In this document: piece by piece, positions 34,715-45,333 of the stretch | Layout of the letters: the number at the start of each line of letters is the position of its first letter | How positions within the stretch are numbered: position 1 is the stretch's first letter | NCBI RefSeq assembly: GCF_000971765.1 | Contig: NZ_CP010907.1 | Coordinates: forward strand, 932,501 to 996,500 | Direction of reading: 5' to 3' | Source: Candidatus Pantoea carbekii | Lineage (GTDB): Bacteria > Pseudomonadota > Gammaproteobacteria > Enterobacterales > Enterobacteriaceae | Length of the DNA: 64,000 nt | Notes under the pieces: generated by a model | The model's input: only the letters and a program-made list of their open reading frames with translations | Database searches by the model: none | What the model was told of the DNA's origin: nothing | Position numbers and translations under genes: made by a program

Positions 34715-34955
34715 TAATAATCAATTTATATAAAATTATAAAAAATATTAAAGCAACATATAATATACTCATGGTTCTTAATTATAAATTTTTTCTACAA
34801 GTACCTTTTTAGGCGTCTGTTATTATATTATCATGATATTGCTATACTTATATATTGATATAAAACCAAAATATTATTAAAGATTTTTATTCTTTATTAA
34901 AGTATAACATGGATCCATCGTTTCATCTATATCTTTATACTAAATAATTAAATAA

Positions 34956-36140
34956 TTAGATTATATAATCATGCTGACGATGTTTTGAAAAAAATCCTAA
35001 AAGCACACACATAATAAAGACTATACCATATAACCCGTTAGCTAAGATAAGTGCAGCACGTACCCCGAAATTTTCTACAATGGGTGCAGTAACTATAAAA
35101 GTTAACATAGTGCCTACAGTACCGGAAGTTAAAATAAAGTTTACTAATTTAGGTGAAGCTACCTTAGTTTGTAATGAAGCTAACGTGATCACCGTTGTGT
35201 AAATAGCGCTAGAACTAAAACCAAGTATTATAATAATCCAACGTAGCATGGTAATATCATGAGCAATGATAAACCAGCACATTAGACTAGTTGCAACTGC
35301 TGTTAGCAGTACTAAAATATGATGTAAATCAAAAAATCGCATGAAAGAGCTAAATATCCACATCCCAATCATATATGACATCCAGAAGTTGCCTACTAAT
35401 TGTCCCGCAGTTACGATATTCATGCCCATTGATTTTGTAAGATATACTGGTATCCAAGATATAAAGCTAAGTTGGCCTAAAATATAGCATAAAGCAGCAA
35501 TCGATAAAAATAATACACCTAAACCCCATTTTTCTTTTTCAGCATGCTCTATTGCTTTGTTGTTTTTTATTTCCGGGAACTCAATAAATAATGTTAGTAT
35601 AAAAATGAATAAATATATAATACTTATACAGACGTAGATCCAATACCATGGTAAAGCATGTGTCAACAAAATTGCAGAAATAATTGGAAAAATCGTGCCA
35701 GCAAAACTAAAAAAAGAATCACTAAAAAGCAAGCGAGAGCCACGTTGTCGACCGGCATATAGATAAGTAATGAGGAAGGTACCGATCGACATAGTAATAC
35801 CACTTACTATGCCTAACATAAACATACATATTGAAAAAATTATTATATTATGAGTAATTGTTAATGTTACAATAGCCAAAATTATTAGTATAAAACCATA
35901 AATTAGCTGTCTTTTTAGTGGAATAATTATCATTAACCAAGCATTAAAGAATACAGATACTAAAATACCAGCATTCAGGAAGGTAAAAGTATGACTCATT
36001 TCTGAAATTGGTAAATGAAAATACTGGGCTATATTGTCTAGTATCATGCCACTAGTGATCACAAGTGCACCAGTTAATGCATAAGACAAGAAACTAATCC
36101 ACGTAAGACCAATGCGAGTATAATTATAGGGTGTCGTCAT
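34956..36140 (-). CDS. tsgA: TsgA, major facilitator superfamily membrane protein
   Basis: 394-residue inner-membrane protein with about 12 transmembrane segments, matching E. coli TsgA (393): [83 protein letters not shown]-type central segment, and FSKHRQH near the end. The transported substrate is unknown; the family belongs with fucose/sugar-proton symporters. Alone on the minus strand between trpS and pabA; nirBD and others between in E. coli are lost. Start ATG has AGG about nine bases upstream. Confidence 0.93.
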   Translation of the reverse strand: MTTPYNYTRIGLTWISFLSYALTGALVITSGMILDNIAQYFHLPISEMSHTFTFLNAGILVSVFFNAWLMIIIPLKRQLIYGFILIILAIVTLTITHNIIIFSICMFMLGIVSGITMSIGTFLITYLYAGRQRGSRLLFSDSFFSFAGTIFPIISAILLTHALPWYWIYVCISIIYLFIFILTLFIEFPEIKNNKAIEHAEKEKWGLGVLFLSIAALCYILGQLSFISWIPVYLTKSMGMNIVTAGQLVGNFWMSYMIGMWIFSSFMRFFDLHHILVLLTAVATSLMCWFIIAHDITMLRWIIIILGFSSSAIYTTVITLASLQTKVASPKLVNFILTSGTVGTMLTFIVTAPIVENFGVRAALILANGLYGIVFIMCVLLGFFSKHRQHDYII

Positions 36141-36679
36141 GTTTGTAACCTAATAAAATGTCTGCTAGTCAGGTAAAGTTTATTGATTTATTTTTTTATT
36201 AAAATTAATTTTTAAATGCAGTCCCTCATAATTACTAAACGTGTAATATATTATTATGATACGTTTATTTATTAATAGCATAAAGTTATCAAATTCATAG
36301 CTTAATTACACTTGAATGCAAATGATTTATTATTCGTATTGAGTAAGTTAAAATTTTCAATTCTTAATATATTAGTTAAGTTTTACTATAATTAAAGACT
36401 ATTATATATACAAAATTTATATCTTTATCTATATTATATTGTTTTAGAATTTTAAGGGATCAGAATTATAAAGCGCCTATCTAAAGAGCTAGATGCTGAT
36501 AACTTCTTTATTTATTAAAATGTTATTTTTTTAGAATAAAAATAATTGAATGTAAAAAATAAAATTTTAATGAAAAGTGTTTTACTATGGATCATAAAAA
36601 TTTCTAATTATTTGCTATATTTTATACACTATGTTAATGATATGACATGGTATAAATTGATGTCATCTTAGTATATTTT
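36141..36679. other. Divergent region tsgA / pabA
   Basis: 539 AT-rich bases between divergent genes. In E. coli ppiA, yhfG and fic lie near pabA; none was recognised. Promoters must be here but are not evident. Confidence 0.5.
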
Positions 36680-37258
36680 ATGTTATTATTAATTGATAAT
36701 TATGATTCTTTTACATGGAATTTATACTGTTACTTTTGTAACTTAGGAATTAGTGTACGCGTTGTTCGCAACGATGCGATAAGCATATATGAGATGGAGA
36801 CATTATCTTTAAGTCATTTGGTTATCTCACCGGGTCCTGGAACACCTAATCAGGCTGGCATTTCAATTAGCGCTATTAGGCATTTTTCTGGACGTATACC
36901 TATACTCGGAGTATGTCTTGGACATCAAGCTATCGCACAAGCTTATGGTGCAAATATTATACGCGCACGAAAAATTATGCATGGAAAAACTTCGCCGATC
37001 TGGCATACTCAGAAAGGTGTTTTTTATAATCTCAAGAATCCACTCATTGCAACACGGTATCATTCCTTGATAGTCGCACATAAAACACTACCAGATGAGT
37101 TCGAAGTAACGGCTTGGAGTTTACATGATGGAAAACTAGATGAAGTGATGGCATTACGCCATCGTACTTTACCGATTGAAGGAGTACAATTTCATCCAGA
37201 AAGCATTCTTAGTGAACAAGGTTATGAATTATTGCAAAATTTTTTAAAACAAATTTAA
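36680..37258 (+). CDS. pabA: Aminodeoxychorismate synthase, glutamine amidotransferase subunit PabA
   Basis: Supplies ammonia from glutamine to PabB to make 4-amino-4-deoxychorismate, precursor of p-aminobenzoate and folate. 192 residues (E. coli 187). The class I amidotransferase triad is Cys79 in GVCLGHQ, His172 and Glu174 in QFHPES; SPGPGTP at 50-56 forms the oxyanion loop. It is closer to PabA than to TrpG in HGKTSPI and [13 protein letters not shown]. The start region has little Shine-Dalgarno. argD, next to pabA in E. coli, is absent. Confidence 0.93.
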   Translation: MLLLIDNYDSFTWNLYCYFCNLGISVRVVRNDAISIYEMETLSLSHLVISPGPGTPNQAGISISAIRHFSGRIPILGVCLGHQAIAQAYGANIIRARKIMHGKTSPIWHTQKGVFYNLKNPLIATRYHSLIVAHKTLPDEFEVTAWSLHDGKLDEVMALRHRTLPIEGVQFHPESILSEQGYELLQNFLKQI

Positions 37259-37360
37259 TAGATATAAAAATGTATGGCCTATATTTGTAGATGATATTTA
37301 TAGTTGAACATGCAAGCGATATTAATTTTTAAAGTTCAGTCATTAGAATAAGTTATAATA

Positions 37361-37993
37361 TTAACGCATGCCATAAACAACTATAGTTTTGCCATAAACA
37401 GAAATGAGGTTTTGATCTTCTAGCATTTTTAGTATACGGCCTACAGTTTCACGTGAACATCCTACTATTTGACCAATTTCCTGACGGGTAATTTTAATTT
37501 GCATTCCATCAGGATGGGTAATAGCATTTGGTTGTTGAGTTAAATTAAGTAAAGTTTTTGCAATTCTTCCAGCTACATCAAGAAAAGCAAGATTACCTAA
37601 TTTATCTGATGTCATTTGTAAACGATGGGCTAATTGCTTTAATAAATGTACTAAAATATTTGGATTGATACTCACAAGATAAAAAAATTTTCTATAAGAA
37701 ATTTCAGCAATTTCGCAGAAAGTTTTCGTACGTACCCACGCACTACGTTTATGATCTTTTTCAAATAAAGCAATTTCGCCGATAAAATCTCCTTGATTAA
37801 GATAAGACAGGATTATTTCTTTACCGTCATTATCTTTAAGTAATACTACAACAATACCTTTTACTATATAATATAGCGTTTCTGCTTTTGCACCTTGATA
37901 GATTAGTGTACTTTTAGATGAATGTTTGTGAATGTGACAATGGGACAGGAACCATTCTAGCAGAGAATTTGTTTGTATTTTACCGAGAGCCAT
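37361..37993 (-). CDS. crp: cAMP receptor protein CRP
   Basis: Global transcription factor that binds cAMP and DNA as a dimer. 210 residues, exactly E. coli length. The cAMP pocket [11 protein letters not shown] and RSAWVR, the dimer helix around [23 protein letters not shown], and the recognition helix [14 protein letters not shown] are all intact. AAGGA lies eight bases before the ATG. A working copy with intact helix-turn-helix suggests that some cAMP-type regulation survives; no clear CRP operator (TGTGA-N6-TCACA) was found in the window. Confidence 0.97.
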   Translation of the reverse strand: MALGKIQTNSLLEWFLSHCHIHKHSSKSTLIYQGAKAETLYYIVKGIVVVLLKDNDGKEIILSYLNQGDFIGEIALFEKDHKRSAWVRTKTFCEIAEISYRKFFYLVSINPNILVHLLKQLAHRLQMTSDKLGNLAFLDVAGRIAKTLLNLTQQPNAITHPDGMQIKITRQEIGQIVGCSRETVGRILKMLEDQNLISVYGKTIVVYGMR

Positions 37994-39924
37994 CTTAATT
38001 GTCCTTATTTGGCGATTCTATTTAACATCTAGAAGTAAAATTTTCCTATTAGTTAGTTTCAACGATCTAATCGAATTGATTTTTAAGGAAAATTAATGGA
38101 CGGTAATTAATTAATTCTGTGTTTTTCTTTTTAAGGTTTGAATTTAATTTTATGAAAAACAACAATCTCTATTATTTTATATATATAGGAATATTGAAAT
38201 ATTTTTTATTAAATGATGTTGAGTAATGATGAAATTTTGTTAAGTTAGTTTCAATTCAATAACTATTTTGATGATAGGTAATATCAATATTTCGATTTAT
38301 CTATTGATTAGATAAATTAAATAGCTTTATTAATTTAGCTGATCAATTGTTGTATGTGTTATGAATAATTCGATAATATATTAAATATTTTAAAGATTTT
38401 TTTTAAAAATTTTGTGCAACAAAATTCGAAATGAATTTTTTAAAATGTATCTATTAAAAAAATACCCAGTCGTTACATATGAAATTTATTCATAGAATTA
38501 GTAATATTAATTTATAAATGAGTTGAGCATATTTATATATATTTTCTTCTAAAGAGCTAATCATATATAATTATCGATGTATTAACAAGATATCTTTTTA
38601 TTAAACAAACGATGTATATAAAATACTTTTACAAGTATACAGAAATTTCTTTATTTATAAAATATCGGGTTTTTGAATATAACAGAAAAATATAATTATT
38701 TATTATAAAGAGTTATTACCAAAATCAGCAAATTAAAATCAATGAATAAGATATAATTGTGATTCGCAGAGATAATCAGAATAGTAGGTTTGAATTTGAG
38801 TATTTAATTTTATTGGATTGTATTTTAATATTGAGATTGAAGATTTATTAATGTTCTAATTTTTTAAAAATTTTTAAATTTTTCTGTTTTTAAAAAATGA
38901 TTGATATAATCATGAACACTGTAAATTTATAAACATCCTTCATTACATTCCAGTAAATGTGCCTAAAAAATTAAATTTAATGTAATTATTATTACAATAA
39001 TAATTTAAATGTATTTTAATAAAGTTTATTTCCAACTATTAATATGGATATATTAATTCAATCGATTAATTATTAAATTTTTTTAATGTAATGTAAATTG
39101 ATCTTAAAACTCTTTGGCCATTTTATTTAAAATTTTTTATAAGAACAAATTGTTATTAATAATGATGAAAATGACTTTATTGAAGTTCTCGAAATGAATT
39201 ACAATCCTGTCAATAAAATATGTTAACTAATTAGCTTAAATTTATTTAAATATTGAATGAAATTAAATTTCACAAAATTTATTTATAATTTCTATTTTAA
39301 AAAAATATTATTTGCTTATTGAAAAAAAGTGATTCTAATTTTCAATGATTCACTAAATCATCTTAAAATTTAATAAAGGAAGTATTTTAATTTTTGCTCG
39401 TTTAAATTTTAAATCCGTTAAATTTAAAGTTAAAAAATTTTAATTGTTTTAGTAAAACAAGAAAATCAATTTTCTAAATTAAAAGAATATTTCATTGCCG
39501 TTTTCATATAAAATCAAAAAATTTCTAACAAATATCTATGCGATAACCATCATTAATAACCTAATTTAGTAATTAATAATGTTACTTACAAATGAATGGA
39601 ATCATCAATAAAATAATCTTATCTGTAATTGCTTTTTATGATAACAGCGAAGCATATATTTGAAATAATTAAGAAAATAAATTTATCACTCTGTTAATTC
39701 ATCAAATCATACAATTAAGTTATTGAATATTTTCTTTATCTAAACATTTTAAATATATAACTAACTGTAATTCTACTTGATTTAACAGAAAACAATGTGC
39801 GTTCTATCAATAATAAATCTGATGTTAGATTATGTAGTCTTCTATATTACAACCATAGCAAATACTACACTTTATCTGCTTAAATATATTATTTGATTTT
39901 ACTTGGTTGGAGAACAATGCAATA
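37994..39924. other. 1.9 kb gene-free region between crp and tauD
   Basis: Extremely AT-rich, with no open frame worth calling and no recognised fragment of yhfA, prkB or other E. coli neighbours of crp. The crp promoter must lie at its left edge. Confidence 0.6.
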
Positions 39925-40770
39925 ATGAAAGAAAGTATTACTTTTACTGTCCTAAGTCCGTGCATTGGTGCATATGTCAACAATGTTGATCTGAGTCGCC
40001 CATTAAGTGATTCATAATTTGAACAATTATATCATGGTTTACTACGCTATCAAGTTCTATTTCTACAGAAACAGCCTATTACTCCTATTCAACAACGAAC
40101 GTTAGCAGCTCGCTTTGGTGACTTGTATATTCATCCTCTATATCCACATGCTGAAGAAGTAAAAGAAATCATCGTTATAGATACTGATCAAGATAATCCA
40201 CCTGATAATGATAACTGGCATACAGATGTGACCTTTATTGATACACCGCCTGCTATAGCAGTATTGGCATCAAAGTTATTGCCAGAAAAAGGAGGTGATA
40301 CGCTATGGGTTAGCAATATTGCAGCTTATGATGCTTTATCAGAAAAAATTAAACAATTATTACAAGGATTAAAAGCAGAACACGATTTTAAAAAATCATT
40401 TCCAGAATATAAATATTGTAGAACTGAAAAGGAACATAAACGATGGAAAAAAGCAGCAGAAAAAAATCTTCCCGTACAACATCCAGTAATTCGTACGCAT
40501 CCAGTAAATAAGCGTAAAGCGTTATTTGTAAATGAAGGTTTTACAACACGTCTTCTAGGATTAACTATAAAAGAAAGTGATGTTTTACTGGATTTCCTTT
40601 TCGCACATATTAATAAACCAGAATTTCAAGTGCGTTGGCGTTGGCAAAAAAATGATGTTGTGATTTGGGATAATCGCGTTACACAACATTATGCCAATGC
40701 TGATTATTATCCGGATCGTCGAATCATGCATCGCGCTACAGTATTAGGCGATGTACCATTTGAATCTTAA
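39925..40770 (+). pseudogene. tauD: tauD with one in-frame stop, taurine dioxygenase
   Basis: Alpha-ketoglutarate- and Fe(II)-dependent dioxygenase that releases sulfite from taurine. The frame from ATG 39925 has 281 codons (E. coli TauD 283) and aligns from the first residues (LSPCIGAYVNNVDLSRPLSD) to GDVPFES. Its only lesion is TAA at 40015-40017, codon 31, where E. coli has Gln. Numbering elsewhere is unchanged: iron ligands His99, Asp101 and His255 and substrate-site Arg266 are present. No ATG follows the stop before conserved sequence; a TTG at 40123 could start a 215-residue form lacking the N-terminal strands. Either inactivated very recently, or read through. It is not at the E. coli tau locus and tauABC are not here. 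Confidence 0.85.
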
Positions 40771-41950
40771 GTGTCAAAAATTTATTTTCTAAATTTTAAT
40801 GGATATCGTATATAGAAAAAATTTTTAATTTCTTCTAGTATGGAAAAATATTTGTATAATTCGCTTGTTAAAATAAAACAAGCGATGCATCTATACACGA
40901 TAAAATTGTTTAATTTTTAGATGATATATTTTATCGCGTTTCAAGATACTTTTTTGTTATTATTATTTATTATTGAAAAATTTAATGTTAAAAATAAATT
41001 TATCTAATATGCTTTACTACAAGCAACATCATGTAATAGAATATAAAATATTATTTTTAATGTTAAGATGAATGCCATAGTTCATATGAAGATGAGCATT
41101 GATATATTGACATGTGTATAGAAAACCGTTGATGATATCTCAGATGTAATACATTATTGAGGTGAGTCAAATCTTTAAATTTTAATTTCGTTTAAAATAT
41201 TAAATGTTATTTAATGTTATGTTACGTACAAAACAAACATGGTGCGTTATTAATTGTATGTTTAAACAATTATCTGATTAACTTGTGTATTTTCATGCAT
41301 TTATTTAATATTTGATGTTCTTTATCTTAATAAAGAAATTTTTGTTTTTATATGTAATTGAACAACTACAATTATAATGTACTTATCATATTGTATTGGT
41401 CAATAGCATGAATAGCATTCAAGCAATACTTCCTCGATACTTTAAGTAAAATCATTATGATTAAAACATAAAATTATCATCCTACTTTAAGATTAAGTTA
41501 GTTAGTATTAAGAATTTTTTACAATGATACGGCATTAAAAGATAGTCAGACTTGTTTGGTTAGATTGAGCTAACTTAGCCATAAGTGCATAGTTTTTAAT
41601 TTAATATTACAATATCGTTATTTTAGCATATTTATTAAAGTAATTTTTTTGAATTATTTTGATTTATTTTATATAATACATCTCAGATATTGATATTGAA
41701 TAAATTTATTTTTATATAAAGCAATTTTTTTTAAAATCAACAGTATTGTATTATTTGGTATCATTTATATGCAATGATATTAAAATATAGCAAATATATG
41801 AGTTAAGATATATTTTTCGATAGTGCTTATAATTTAAAAACTATTGAAATTTAATTTGTTACATTCATTTAAAGCATTGTGAATTAAAAAAATATAGTTT
41901 GCAAAATTACGATAATTGATAGGGTCTAATTCTTTTAGTGTGGAGAAAGA
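40771..41950. other. Gene-free region between tauD and fkpA
   Basis: About 1.2 kb, AT-rich. It contains the hairpin at 40861-40885 and a weaker CGATAAAAT / ATTTTATCG pair near 40900-40940. No gene or relic recognised. Confidence 0.55.
40861..40885 (+). terminator. Hairpin downstream of tauD
   Basis: TCGCTTGTT pairs perfectly with AACAAGCGA around an AAAATAA loop, 90 bases after the tauD stop. No long T-run follows. Candidate terminator. Confidence 0.4.
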
Positions 41951-42733
41951 ATGAAATTACTCTTTAAATCAGTATTATTGTTTACAGCAATGATCGTTAT
42001 AATACTGCAAGATGTAGCAATAGCAGAAAACCTTAGTGTCAGTTCGTCTAATTTTCTGAAAAATAATTTAAAATCAACGAAGAAAATATCATTTTTAAAA
42101 AATGAAAATCAAAAAATAGCCTATGCACTAGGGAATTCAATCGGTTTTTATATAGAGCATTTTCTAAACGAAAGACAGAAATTAGGTATCAAATTAGATA
42201 AAAATAAAATTATTGCCGGTGTTCGAGATGTATTGATAGCAAAGAGTAAACTTTCTAATCAAGAGATCAAAAAGAAGCTAGATATTTTAGAAAATCGTAT
42301 AGTGATTGCTGTTAACAAAAAAATAGAAAAAGATGGGCAGACAAACCTTGTAAAAGGATATGCTTATGCTACAGCATTCGCTAAAAAGAAAGGGGTCAAA
42401 AAAACTCAATCTGGTTTACTTTATCAGATAGAAAGGGAAGGTACGGGTAATATTCCAAACAATAGTGATACTGTGTCCGTTCACTATAAAGGTAAATTAA
42501 TTGATGGGACTGAATTTGACAATTCTTATAAACGTGATCACCCTTTTTCTTTTCGTTTAGATACAGTGATACCTGGTTGGATAGAAGGCCTAAAGCATAT
42601 TAAAAAAGGTGGCAAGATTAAGTTGGTTATTCCAACAAAATTGGCATATGGCAATAATATTATCCCAGCGATTCCAGTGAATTCAACTTTAGTGTTTGAA
42701 ATAGAGCTGCTTGACATAAAGAAAGCGCACTAA
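41951..42733 (+). CDS. fkpA: Periplasmic FKBP-type peptidyl-prolyl isomerase FkpA
   Basis: Periplasmic chaperone and proline isomerase for envelope proteins. 260 residues (E. coli 270). Residues 1-25 form a signal peptide (basic MKLLFK, hydrophobic core, cleavage near AIAEN). The N-terminal dimerisation domain spans roughly 40-140; the FKBP domain (from about 150) has VSVHYKGKLIDGTEFDNSY, FRLDTVIPGWIEGL and LAYGNN, the usual active-site aromatic and acidic residues. The Ala/Lys-rich tail of the E. coli protein is missing. GGAG lies five bases before the ATG. slyX and slyD, next in E. coli, are gone. Confidence 0.96.
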   Translation: MKLLFKSVLLFTAMIVIILQDVAIAENLSVSSSNFLKNNLKSTKKISFLKNENQKIAYALGNSIGFYIEHFLNERQKLGIKLDKNKIIAGVRDVLIAKSKLSNQEIKKKLDILENRIVIAVNKKIEKDGQTNLVKGYAYATAFAKKKGVKKTQSGLLYQIEREGTGNIPNNSDTVSVHYKGKLIDGTEFDNSYKRDHPFSFRLDTVIPGWIEGLKHIKKGGKIKLVIPTKLAYGNNIIPAIPVNSTLVFEIELLDIKKAH

Positions 42734-43122
42734 TTAATTAGTAAAAATTTTCAAATAAACTAATAAAAATATTTAGATCCCTCTTTAGATTAACACTTTG
42801 CTAAATCAAATTTTGTTTTAAAAAACGTATGTAACCTAGTAGATTTACTTTGATATGCATATGAATATCGATAAAACTAGGCAATACTTTAAAATAATGT
42901 ATGTTTATGAGATAAACAGTGCGTAAATTGATAACGTTTTTTTGAAAGCCTATATTGATTAATATCAGTATTAATTTTAAGCAACTCTATAATACTATAT
43001 ACTACTATGGGTATTTAGCATTGAATCTCTAACATTTAAACTTCAATATAGATTTTGTAGAACATTGCTCAAAATAGATTAGTAGACTTATAAATTTTTT
43101 TTCTGTGAGGTAGATATAGCTG
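42734..43122. other. fkpA-tusD spacer
   Basis: 389 AT-rich bases where E. coli has slyX, slyD and dhaK-like yheO. No fragment recognised; must contain the tusDCB promoter. Confidence 0.5.
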
Positions 43123-43509
43123 ATGCGTTATACTTTGCTAGTTACTGGTCCAGCATATGGTACTCAGCAAGCAAGTAGTGCATTGTTATTTGCACACTCA
43201 TTGCTAAAAATTGGGCATCATTTAGAAAGTGTATTCTTCTATAGTGAGGGTGTTTTAAATGCTAATCATTTTAATACACCGGCAAATGATGAAATTGATA
43301 TAGTACGCATGTGGCAAAAGTTAAATCAAGAAAACGGGACACTATTGAATGTATGTGTAGCGGCGGCATTACGCCGTGGAGTAATTAGTCAAGAGGAGTC
43401 TATTAATTTGAAATTAAAAAGTAGCAATTTGCAAAAAGGTTTTAAACTTTGTGGTTTAGGCGTCTTAGCAGTTTCAACTCTTAGTTGTGATCGTTTGGTG
43501 CAATTTTAA
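43123..43509 (+). CDS. tusD: Sulfur relay protein TusD
   Basis: Part of the TusBCD complex that passes sulfur from TusA to TusE for MnmA-dependent 2-thiolation of wobble uridine in tRNA-Lys, -Glu and -Gln. 128 residues, same as E. coli. The sulfur-carrying cysteine is Cys78 in [24 protein letters not shown] at the start is conserved. GAGG lies nearby upstream. Its stop overlaps the tusC ATG by one base (TAATG). Confidence 0.97.
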   Translation: MRYTLLVTGPAYGTQQASSALLFAHSLLKIGHHLESVFFYSEGVLNANHFNTPANDEIDIVRMWQKLNQENGTLLNVCVAAALRRGVISQEESINLKLKSSNLQKGFKLCGLGVLAVSTLSCDRLVQF

Positions 43510-43871
43510 TGAAACCACATGTAGCTTTTTTATTTACCAAGGCACCGCACGGCAGTAGTGTCGGTAGAGAAGGATTAGATGCAGCTTTAGCCACCGCCAT
43601 ATTCAGTCAAAAAATAGGTATATTTTTTATTAGTGACGGTGTATTGCAACTTACGTGTAATCAGCAACCAAATCAAATCTTATCACGCAATTATATCTCT
43701 ACTTTTAATGTTTTGGAACTGTATGATATTAATGAGTATTTCGTATGTGAGATGTCTCTGCGAGTGCGTGGACAAAGCCTAACAGCTAAACGTATTTTAC
43801 CTATTAAAATACTAAAACCTGTTGCCCTTCGAAAAAAACTTACAACTTATCATCGCATTTTTCGTTTTTGA
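43509..43871 (+). CDS. tusC: Sulfur relay protein TusC
   Basis: Second subunit of the TusBCD hexamer. 120 residues (E. coli 119), with the conserved KAPHGSSVGREGLDAALA near the N-terminus and FFISDGVLQL. The central part is more diverged than TusD. Translationally coupled to tusD by the TAATG overlap and 14 bases before tusB. Confidence 0.95.
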   Translation: MKPHVAFLFTKAPHGSSVGREGLDAALATAIFSQKIGIFFISDGVLQLTCNQQPNQILSRNYISTFNVLELYDINEYFVCEMSLRVRGQSLTAKRILPIKILKPVALRKKLTTYHRIFRF

Positions 43872-43885
43872 AATGAGAATTTATC

Positions 43886-44173
43886 ATGCTATATACAATG
43901 ATACATTCTCCTTGGGAATGCGATTTTGATAGTTTATTACTACTTTTAGATTATAAGGATGATTTATTATTACTACAGGATGCTGTAATAGCTGCACTTC
44001 AGGGTAGTAAAACTCTATTGAAATTAAATTCAACACCAGCTAATGTATCGGTTTTAGAAGAAGACGTAATAGCACGGGGTCTTACTAAGCAAATTTCAAG
44101 CAAAATATTTCGTTTACATTATATTGATTTTGTTAATTTAACAATCAAGCATGAACAACAAATTTCTTGGTAA
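43886..44173 (+). CDS. tusB: Sulfur relay protein TusB
   Basis: Third subunit of TusBCD. 95 residues, as in E. coli, with MLYTMIHSPWECDFDSLL, DDLLLLQDAVIAAL, EEDVIARGLTKQIS and a final HEQQISW. Retention of all three tus genes directly before rpsL keeps the E. coli order and implies that mnm5s2U tRNA modification is still made. Confidence 0.95.
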   Translation: MLYTMIHSPWECDFDSLLLLLDYKDDLLLLQDAVIAALQGSKTLLKLNSTPANVSVLEEDVIARGLTKQISSKIFRLHYIDFVNLTIKHEQQISW

Positions 44174-44199
44174 TGTAGTCAAGTTTGGTTATTTGTTGC

Positions 44200-44228
44200 T
44201 TGACACCCTATTAGCACAGTTCTAAGAT
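44200..44228 (+). promoter_or_regulatory. Sigma-70 promoter of the str operon (rpsL-rpsG-fusA-tuf)
   Basis: A consensus -35 TTGACA at 44200-44205 is followed after 17 bases by TAAGAT at 44223-44228. It lies about 90 bases before the rpsL ATG, as in E. coli. One of the few textbook promoters visible in the window. Confidence 0.8.
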
Positions 44229-44277
44229 TCTGCATCCTTCCTTAGTAGTATATGCATGTTAGGAAGATTTATTATCT

Positions 44278-44692
<415 letters not shown>

Positions 44693-44769
44693 TACTTTTT
44701 AAATGATAAGTAAGGCCAAACATTGTAAAGTTTTGGAAAAACCTAAAGTCATAATATGGAGTGTCTGTG

Positions 44770-45240
44770 ATGCCTCGTCGTCGTGTCATTAGTCAACGTA
44801 AAATTTTGCCTGATCCTAAATTTGGATCAGAGTTATTAGCTAAATTTGTGAATGTTTTAATGGTACATGGTAAAAAATCTATTTCAGAGTCAATAGTTTA
44901 TAAATCTCTTAAAATTGTTTCACAGCGTTCCGGCAGAACTGAATTAGAAGTTTTTGAAGTCGCTCTTGAAAACGTACGTCCTACAGTTGAAGTAAAGTCA
45001 CGCCGTGTTGGTGGTTCTACCTATCAGGTACCAGTTGAAGTTCGTCCAATTCGTCGTAATGCTTTAGCAATGCGTTGGATTGTAGAATCAGCTCGCAAAC
45101 GAACTGATAAATCTATGGCGTTACGTCTAGCAAATGAAATTTTCGATGCTGTAGAAAATAAAGGTAATGCAGTCAAGAAACGTGAAGATGTCCATCGTAT
45201 GGCAGATGCTAATAAAGCATTTGCACATTATCGGTGGTAA
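44770..45240 (+). CDS. rpsG: 30S ribosomal protein S7
   Basis: 16S rRNA head-assembly protein and, in E. coli, translational repressor of the str operon. From ATG 44770 (GGAG eight bases upstream) the product is 156 residues, [16 protein letters not shown]; the open GTG three codons earlier is not used by the family. The C-terminus KAFAHYRW is the short form. The rpsL-rpsG spacer, the S7 target in E. coli, is 77 bases here. Confidence 0.98.
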   Translation: MPRRRVISQRKILPDPKFGSELLAKFVNVLMVHGKKSISESIVYKSLKIVSQRSGRTELEVFEVALENVRPTVEVKSRRVGGSTYQVPVEVRPIRRNALAMRWIVESARKRTDKSMALRLANEIFDAVENKGNAVKKREDVHRMADANKAFAHYRW

Positions 45241-45333
45241 TGATGGATTATTTAGTTAAGTGTTTATTAATCAAATAATTTCATTTTTTTTGAAATCGGT
45301 TAATTGCGAACATTCACAAATTTAAGGAATAAA

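Noticed and set aside
40123-40770. tauD as a normal 215-residue gene starting at TTG 40123
   Set aside because: Homology continues in the same frame 66 codons upstream to an ATG, interrupted only by one stop, so the short form is not the ancestral gene.
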